From positions 29,747,106-29,811,105 of the forward strand of contig JAUJPP010000005.1 in NCBI GenBank assembly GCA_030562195.1: a stretch of 64,000 nt of DNA, given 5' to 3'. This document shows positions 58,477-64,000 of the stretch, piece by piece. The first letter of the stretch is position 1. The number at the start of each line of letters is the position of its first letter. The translations under genes were made by a program, and so were the position numbers. Below the pieces are notes generated by a model. The model ran no database searches. It was not told the DNA's origin and saw only the letters and a program-made list of their open reading frames with translations. The stretch is from Nipponacmea schrenckii. Taxonomy: Eukaryota > Mollusca > Gastropoda > Lottiidae.

Positions 58477-58567
58477 TTAAATAAAGTTAGTAATTGTATT
58501 CCATAAGAATTTGTTTAGTTTATCAAACGCCTTTACTAAATGCCATTTAAAGATTAAGTACATGTAT

Positions 58568-59172
58568 GTTTTTATCCCAATAAAAATTGTGTTCAAATCT
58601 TACACATAGGGTAACATGGGGAATAACACACTGTTTTGACGAAAGAAAAATGGGGGTAATGTATAGCTTCTTGATAAATAAAATATCATCATGGTAGAAA
58701 GTTATCTATTAATAATGCCTTCACAACCTCGCTATAACTCATTTTCTATGAAAGTGCTTTTGTCACACCAACGCCATAAGTGTACCTCGCCCAGATAATA
58801 AAGGGGCGGTATAGCCTTAAAGCCTGGACTTTTTTTGTTTACAAAATAATTATGAAAAGTAAAATATGAAGTGGCTCGAGTGGTCAACGCTCGATAATAC
58901 AAGGGTAACACACCCAGGAAATCAGCAGATGTTTAAAACTATAAGTATAATCAACTGCGTTTCATATATATAAAGGATGTCTTATTTTACCTTTATCTGT
59001 AAGGGTGTCCATAGGGCTTCATATCAGCAACATGAACGTGGGACCGATGGGGATATTTTTTCGTTTACATCAAATGTTTTAGTATGCTCATAAATGGGGG
59101 TAGAATAAAGTATCACCAACACAATATTACGAATTATATGGGACGGAAGCTCAACCATATTTCCTTAAAGCC
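58568..59172. other. flank of the retroelement up to the gap
   Basis: AT-rich, presumably the remainder of the PTGR1-like intron. I looked for an upstream PTGR1 exon on the minus strand and found none before the gap. Confidence 0.3.
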
Positions 59173-59672
59173 NNNNNNNNNNNNNNNNNNNNNNNNNNNN
59201 NNNNNNNNNNNNNNNNNNNNNNNNNNNNNNNNNNNNNNNNNNNNNNNNNNNNNNNNNNNNNNNNNNNNNNNNNNNNNNNNNNNNNNNNNNNNNNNNNNNN
59301 NNNNNNNNNNNNNNNNNNNNNNNNNNNNNNNNNNNNNNNNNNNNNNNNNNNNNNNNNNNNNNNNNNNNNNNNNNNNNNNNNNNNNNNNNNNNNNNNNNNN
59401 NNNNNNNNNNNNNNNNNNNNNNNNNNNNNNNNNNNNNNNNNNNNNNNNNNNNNNNNNNNNNNNNNNNNNNNNNNNNNNNNNNNNNNNNNNNNNNNNNNNN
59501 NNNNNNNNNNNNNNNNNNNNNNNNNNNNNNNNNNNNNNNNNNNNNNNNNNNNNNNNNNNNNNNNNNNNNNNNNNNNNNNNNNNNNNNNNNNNNNNNNNNN
59601 NNNNNNNNNNNNNNNNNNNNNNNNNNNNNNNNNNNNNNNNNNNNNNNNNNNNNNNNNNNNNNNNNNNNNNNN
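59173..59672. other. assembly gap of 500 N
   Basis: Exactly 500 undetermined bases, a conventional scaffold gap size, so the true length is unknown. Confidence 0.98.
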
Positions 59673-59689
59673 CGTAATAAGGACATAAA

Positions 59690-61750
59690 AGAAATTTTGA
59701 CGTATGTAAATTAGGTCACGTGACAGAGCTCTTCGAAGTTAAAAAGTGCAATTTTCAAATGGCTGTAAAACCGGAATTTGACATTGCACACCACAAATGA
59801 AGACATCAATGGATAGATCTCGACAAAGGCAACAACTTTTGTGCAGGTCACATGGTCACCAAAGGTCAAGGTCACGATATATGAACGTTGGAAAATTAGG
59901 CACTGAGTGAAAAAAAAGAACCGGAAATGAAAGGCAAGCTAAATCGAAATTCAAAATTCGGCTTCCTAAGAATTTTTAGCAATCGATTGAAGATTACATA
60001 GACATCAAAATAACAATTGTCCGATTAACCCCTAAGGCCCAATTTTTCACTTTACAAAAGTAAGTGGTTTAATGATGGCGACTGACCTGTTACTTCCGGT
60101 TCAATTTTTGTTAATTATAAAATCATTATAGGTTAATAGTAACTAATTGCAAAAAAAAAAATTCAAATATCTTTAGAATTCCGGAAGTGAAAATTCGAAG
60201 TTTAGCGACGTATGACGCCGAAACCGGAAGTGATGTCGACATTTTGAAAACAGATTTTTCTTGACAAGAAAAATGTTTATCTAACTGCAAATTTTGATTT
60301 CGATCTAATCAAAATTGCAGAAATTAGAAAAAGTGTTAAATCTTAAAATTCAAAAGTCAGCAACAAAAGTAAAAATTTCAAAATTTTTAAACTGCTATTC
60401 TGTAAATCTGAGTTATAAGTAGTAAATAAAAAAAGTCCGAACCAGATTGGATAAAAAAACAAGCCGTGAGTTAGTAAACAAAAATAAAATTTGTGACGTT
60501 CTACGTCATTTCCGGTAAAACAAAAATGCGTCATTTTACATTTAAACAACAACGAGCACTAGATTACGTCACAATATCACGCCAGATTGTGTAAGACATT
60601 TGCAGTTATGGCTGGGGAGCGTGACCAGAAAAAGACAAAAAAAAAAAAATAGTCATTTCGAAAACAAAGCAGTGCGTTCGAAGAACGCACTGCAATAATC
60701 CGAACGATTACAATACGTTTTCGACAAAGTCGAAATACGTAACTAGAATTGCTTACAATTATGAACGTATTTCGACAGCCTTAAAATATTATGTAGGCTA
60801 AATTTGCAATAACCTACATCTAGACGATATATTGAATATCATTTGACCTAGTTTTCAAAGTCGTGAAATAATTAGGTCACACCTTCCGTAACAGTCAAAG
60901 ATGGCGAAAATATGAAAATTATCAATTTTTGCTGTATTTAAGTACACTTATCTCTATGAATTTTTTAAGTAAGCCAAATTTAAAAATACCCACTCGAAGA
61001 CAATATATTGAATATTATTTGACCTAATTTTTAAGGTCATAGATTAAGTGGGTCACACCTTCCGTAGCCGTAAAAGTGACCTAAATTTGAAAAAATCGAA
61101 ATTCGAATAATTCGAAAAAAAAATACGAAATTCAAAAATCGGTCTCCAAGAAAAGGTAGATAATATTACAATGTATCTATGTGCTAAATTTCATCGAAAT
61201 CGGTCCATCAATAGTGTCTGAATTTCGGCTTTAAGAATTGTAACGAAAATTCAAAATGGCGGCCGATATGGCAGCTTGACCTAATTTTTTAGGTCAAATT
61301 GATTACTATTGACAAGTTATTTGTAAAACAGTTTTCACTTTTCACCTAGCTGTTATAGACCGGAAGTTACGTAATTACGTCATTTGAGGCTAAACCGGAA
61401 GTCGAATTTTTTTTTTCAAAATTTCACAAAAATTATAATCATATCGCCTATCATTTGGTAAAGTTTCAAAATTTTACCATTTATATTAAACGAGAAATCG
61501 CGGTCTGAAATTTTTGCCGATGACCCTTGAATATTGAATTGCAAATCGTGGGTAAAAGATTTGACCGAATTGCATAAAACCTATAATTGTTAGTTGCCAA
61601 ATACATTGAAGTTTTCAAATCTGAAAATCCGGTCGAAATCGAACTGAAAATAAAATTGCCAAAGCCGAAAAACCTCATCTTCCGGTACTCACTTCCGGTC
61701 AGAGATAGAACTTCCGGATTTGTTTTATTTGATAATAGAAATCATTCTAA
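59690..61750. repeat. repeat-like tract rich in CCGGAAGT and TGACGT-type words
   Basis: The 8-mer CCGGAAGT or its complement occurs about seven times (near 60093, 60182, 60224, 61361, 61396, 61690 and 61709), plus near-matches with CCGGAAAT or CTTCCGGT. Several lie next to ACGTCAT or TACGTAA words. Recurrent phrases such as ATTTCATCGAAATCGG, TTTGACCTAATTTTTAAGGTC and GTCACACCTTCCGTA show internal low-level repetition. No coding exon recognised. Confidence 0.5.
60669..60693. repeat. perfect 11-bp hairpin
   Basis: GCAGTGCGTTC, loop GAA, GAACGCACTGC. A second imperfect palindrome (TACGTTTTCGAC, AAA, GTCGAAATACGTA) lies at about 60715-60742. Confidence 0.85.
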
Positions 61751-61914
61751 GATCAACTGTAGATTTGGAATTTCTGTACCTTTTACCAGTTCGTCTGCAA
61801 ACTCATCCGAGAATCGCAAAAAAAAAACTAGAACCGTTAGACGGTACCAAGGCAGTGCGCGTCCCTTCTATTGCATGGGTGAAACTTTGCATTTATAATA
61901 TCCAATTCCATAAT

Positions 61915-63650
61915 AATAACTAGAGCTGTTTGTAACAATCGTGCAGCTTCCGAGATATTTAGAATTTGTTATATCTCCTGGCTGTCATTTAAAATAGAAC
62001 GTAACCACGCCTACTCAGTATAATGACTTGTTTTGATTGGGTGCGATTCTTAAACTGGAAATGTCAAAATTTGTCTTGACCAAACGATAAGAAATTAACA
62101 CAATTTGACTTTTTGCCCTGTTACATTATCTTCTTAACTCTTCTTGTAACATTTATATCTATTTAATTAGTGTGTAAAACAAAACGTCGAAAAAACAAAT
62201 TTGTGGTCTAAGGGACATAACACCTTATTTGAGATTACAAATTGATCTCGGATTAAATTAACTTTCCAGATCGTTGATACTTTTAATTTGTTTATTTATT
62301 TATTTATCAACCTTAATTTAGGTGTAGTAGGAACATTAGATCCTGCAATTTGTGGCAAGTTGCCATGGTATAACATAGAGCCATCAAATTAACAGCGCGG
62401 CTTTACATCTTTAAGAGAGTATTTTATAGAGTTCCGTCCCTTATACCACTAGTCCTCTCAACTGTACATTATTTTTGCTTAAGAGAATATCATTTAAATT
62501 CTAAAGGTTGTCATTTCCTTCCAAATATTCCATATCATACATCGCCCACAACGAGAAATGAACAATCATTCCTTTTATTTAAGATATATAATATCTTTGA
62601 ATCATTTTAACTGGATTAATTTTTAATCGTAAAAAATCAAAATCAAAATAACAATTCAAAAATCGGTTTCCATATATATTTCGGCAATAGATTCTATATA
62701 CATGTACATCAAAATAACACAAATTGAATTATCTTCCGGGACCCTATTTCGATTTAAAGAAAAATACACACAGTTAGTATAGAAGAAATTACAAAATTTG
62801 CAAATTTAAAACGTGCAATTTTGATCAAATAGCAAGTGTTATACACCATTGGAAAGAATAACTAGACCTGTTTGTAACAGTTCTGCAGCTTTAGAGCTAT
62901 TTAAAATTTGTTGGTCTCCTGGCTGTCATTTAAGGATAGAATGTAGATTGATTTTGCGATTATTGGGAGAGATGATTTATTCATGATTTAACACGTGACA
63001 TTTGAGTTTGTTTGTAGACTGGCAATCATTAAGGTTTGTGATGTAAAAATATCTGGGCTTAACCACGCCCACAAAGTCCATTGACTTGTTTTGGAAACTT
63101 CAACTGGAAATGTCAAAAATTTGTGAATTGACCGTTTTATAGGAAAAATTCGCAATTTTTAAATGCCGATAAATCGAAAGTTTACATTTTGCTATAAAGC
63201 TTAATATGTCATTGGATAAAAAACTATCATGTACAGGTAAAAAATATCGCCAAAGGTCAACGTCACAAATATACACCTTCGAATTTTTTTAAAATTTTTT
63301 TAATCGTAATTAAATCAAAATAAAATTTAAAAAAATTAAAAAAATCATTTTTCCATAAAAATTTTTCGGCAATGGGTTTTATAGATTCTATATACATGTC
63401 CATCAAAAAAAACACATATTGACTGATCCTCCGAGACCCTTTTTTCGATTGAAAAAAAAAATACACACAGTGATGAAAAAATATCGGGGGCTTAACCACG
63501 CCCACAAAGTCTAATGACTTTTTTTTGTTTGGGTTTTGTGATACTTTAACTGGAAATGTAAAAAATTTTGTGCCCTTGACCAAAAGATAAAAAATTTAAA
63601 ACACAGCCCAGACTTTATGACCTTTTTTATTTATATCTGTTTAATTAGAG
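61915..63650. repeat. diverged repeat family with CTGGCTGTCATTTAA and CCACGCC words
   Basis: The block at 61915-62115 (AATAACTAGAGCTGTTTGTAAC, CTCCTGGCTGTCATTTAA, AACCACGCC, AACTGGAAATGTCAAAA) recurs at 62857-63130, and its second part again at 63490-63600. The order of words is kept and the spacing varies. Between are AT-rich sequences. Noncoding; a dispersed repeat of unknown class. Confidence 0.55.
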
Positions 63651-64000
63651 TGAAATTTTTTATTTTTTAAAAATTTTTTGGGAAATTTTTTTATTTATAC
63701 ATATTGTTTTTATATATTGCTTAAAAAGCTGGGAATTTTGCACATTAAAAAATCTGTTCGAATTTTTTTTTTTTAAGTTAAATAAAAACTAAATATAAAA
63801 AAAATATGAATTTTTAAAATCGTTTTTTTTTCTACTAGGCGTTTTTTTCATCATTTTTTTCGGTCTATAGCAAAAAATAAAGATATTGTTAGAAAGCTGA
63901 TAAAAAATCACAATTAGAATGTTGCCAAGAGTCTTTTTTCATGAGATATAACCATCTGAAGATACGAGAAATATGCAAATTCCCAAATTTTTTTGGATCC
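63651..64000. other. extremely AT-rich end of window
   Basis: Runs of T and A dominate. Nothing else can be recognised. Confidence 0.4.

Larger units (their letters stand above)
53148..58567. mobile_element. head-to-head pair of Penelope-like elements (inverted dimer)
   Basis: Arms 53158-55817 and 55864-58523 form an inverted repeat of about 2.66 kb with only scattered differences. The 46-base spacer repeats part of the leader. Outer ends carry a candidate 12-bp target duplication AAGTACATGTAT at 53148-53159 and 58556-58567. Between the right arm and the right duplication lie 32 more bases, equal to the leader end plus the first 16 bases of the coding frame. That is the start of a further unit, as in partial tandem Penelope-like copies. 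It is inserted upstream of the PTGR1-like last exon, within the gene. Confidence 0.85.

Noticed and set aside
53148..58567. Assembly artefact from a palindromic (missed-adapter) read
   Set aside because: Such artefacts extend into flanking DNA and are perfect. Here the arms end sharply, flanks differ, the frames differ at about two residues, and a candidate target duplication is present. Not fully excluded without reads.
59084..59686. Open frames of about 170-200 codons across the N run
   Set aside because: They consist almost wholly of undetermined residues and exist only because N contains no stops.

Overview
This is a eukaryotic, AT-rich, repeat-dense nuclear window, most likely from a mollusc and probably a gastropod. 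The evidence for that is compact host genes with GT-AG introns, Penelope-like retroelements carrying GIY-YIG domains, tRNA-derived SINEs, and several copies of an element built from about 160-bp core repeats, an ACGG microsatellite and a terminal hairpin, the layout described for bivalve 'pearl' / Helentron-type elements. The species cannot be named from sequence alone. A 500-base N run at 59173-59672 is an assembly gap.

Host genes, left to right. An apparently intronless MORN1-like gene (839-2428, +). A five-exon SLC7-type cationic amino acid transporter (3681-9852, +), whose last two introns hold repeats. A three-exon secreted fucolectin-like plus PAN/apple-like protein (26357-25033, -). 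Two vanin/biotinidase-like amidohydrolase paralogues in tandem (34684-37239 and 43911-47804, +). The first keeps the Glu-Lys-Cys triad. The second has Gln at both the Glu and Lys positions and looks like a pseudoenzyme. The last exon of a prostaglandin reductase 1-like gene lies at 53000-52890 (-), with the rest upstream on the minus strand, beyond a large retroelement insertion.

The most unusual region is 11340-24745. Two minus-strand genes lie between two clusters of TGTTTA/TAAACA motifs. One (23414-21048) encodes a C2H2-finger protein with CACTA-like transposase features, interrupted by one in-frame TAG. The other (20142-14450) is multi-exon, joins a CIDE-N-like domain to a SAMD3-like region, and its product ends in a characteristic C-terminal block. 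I infer that this is a large, probably decaying DNA transposon with subterminal repeats and an accessory gene, later invaded by a LINE and a pearl-like element. No terminal inverted repeat or target-site duplication was proven.

The second notable structure is at 53148-58567. Two almost identical, intact 795-residue Penelope-like proteins stand head to head in a 2.66-kb inverted repeat. The pair is bounded by a candidate 12-bp target-site duplication and ends in a short restart of a further unit. Smaller mobile or structured items include a truncated LINE, other GIY-YIG retroelement fragments, a MULE fragment, SINEs, TIR/foldback elements, a GTCGGTAAAAC repeat tract, a perfect 35-bp palindrome and a CCGGAAGT-rich repeat-like tract near the right end.
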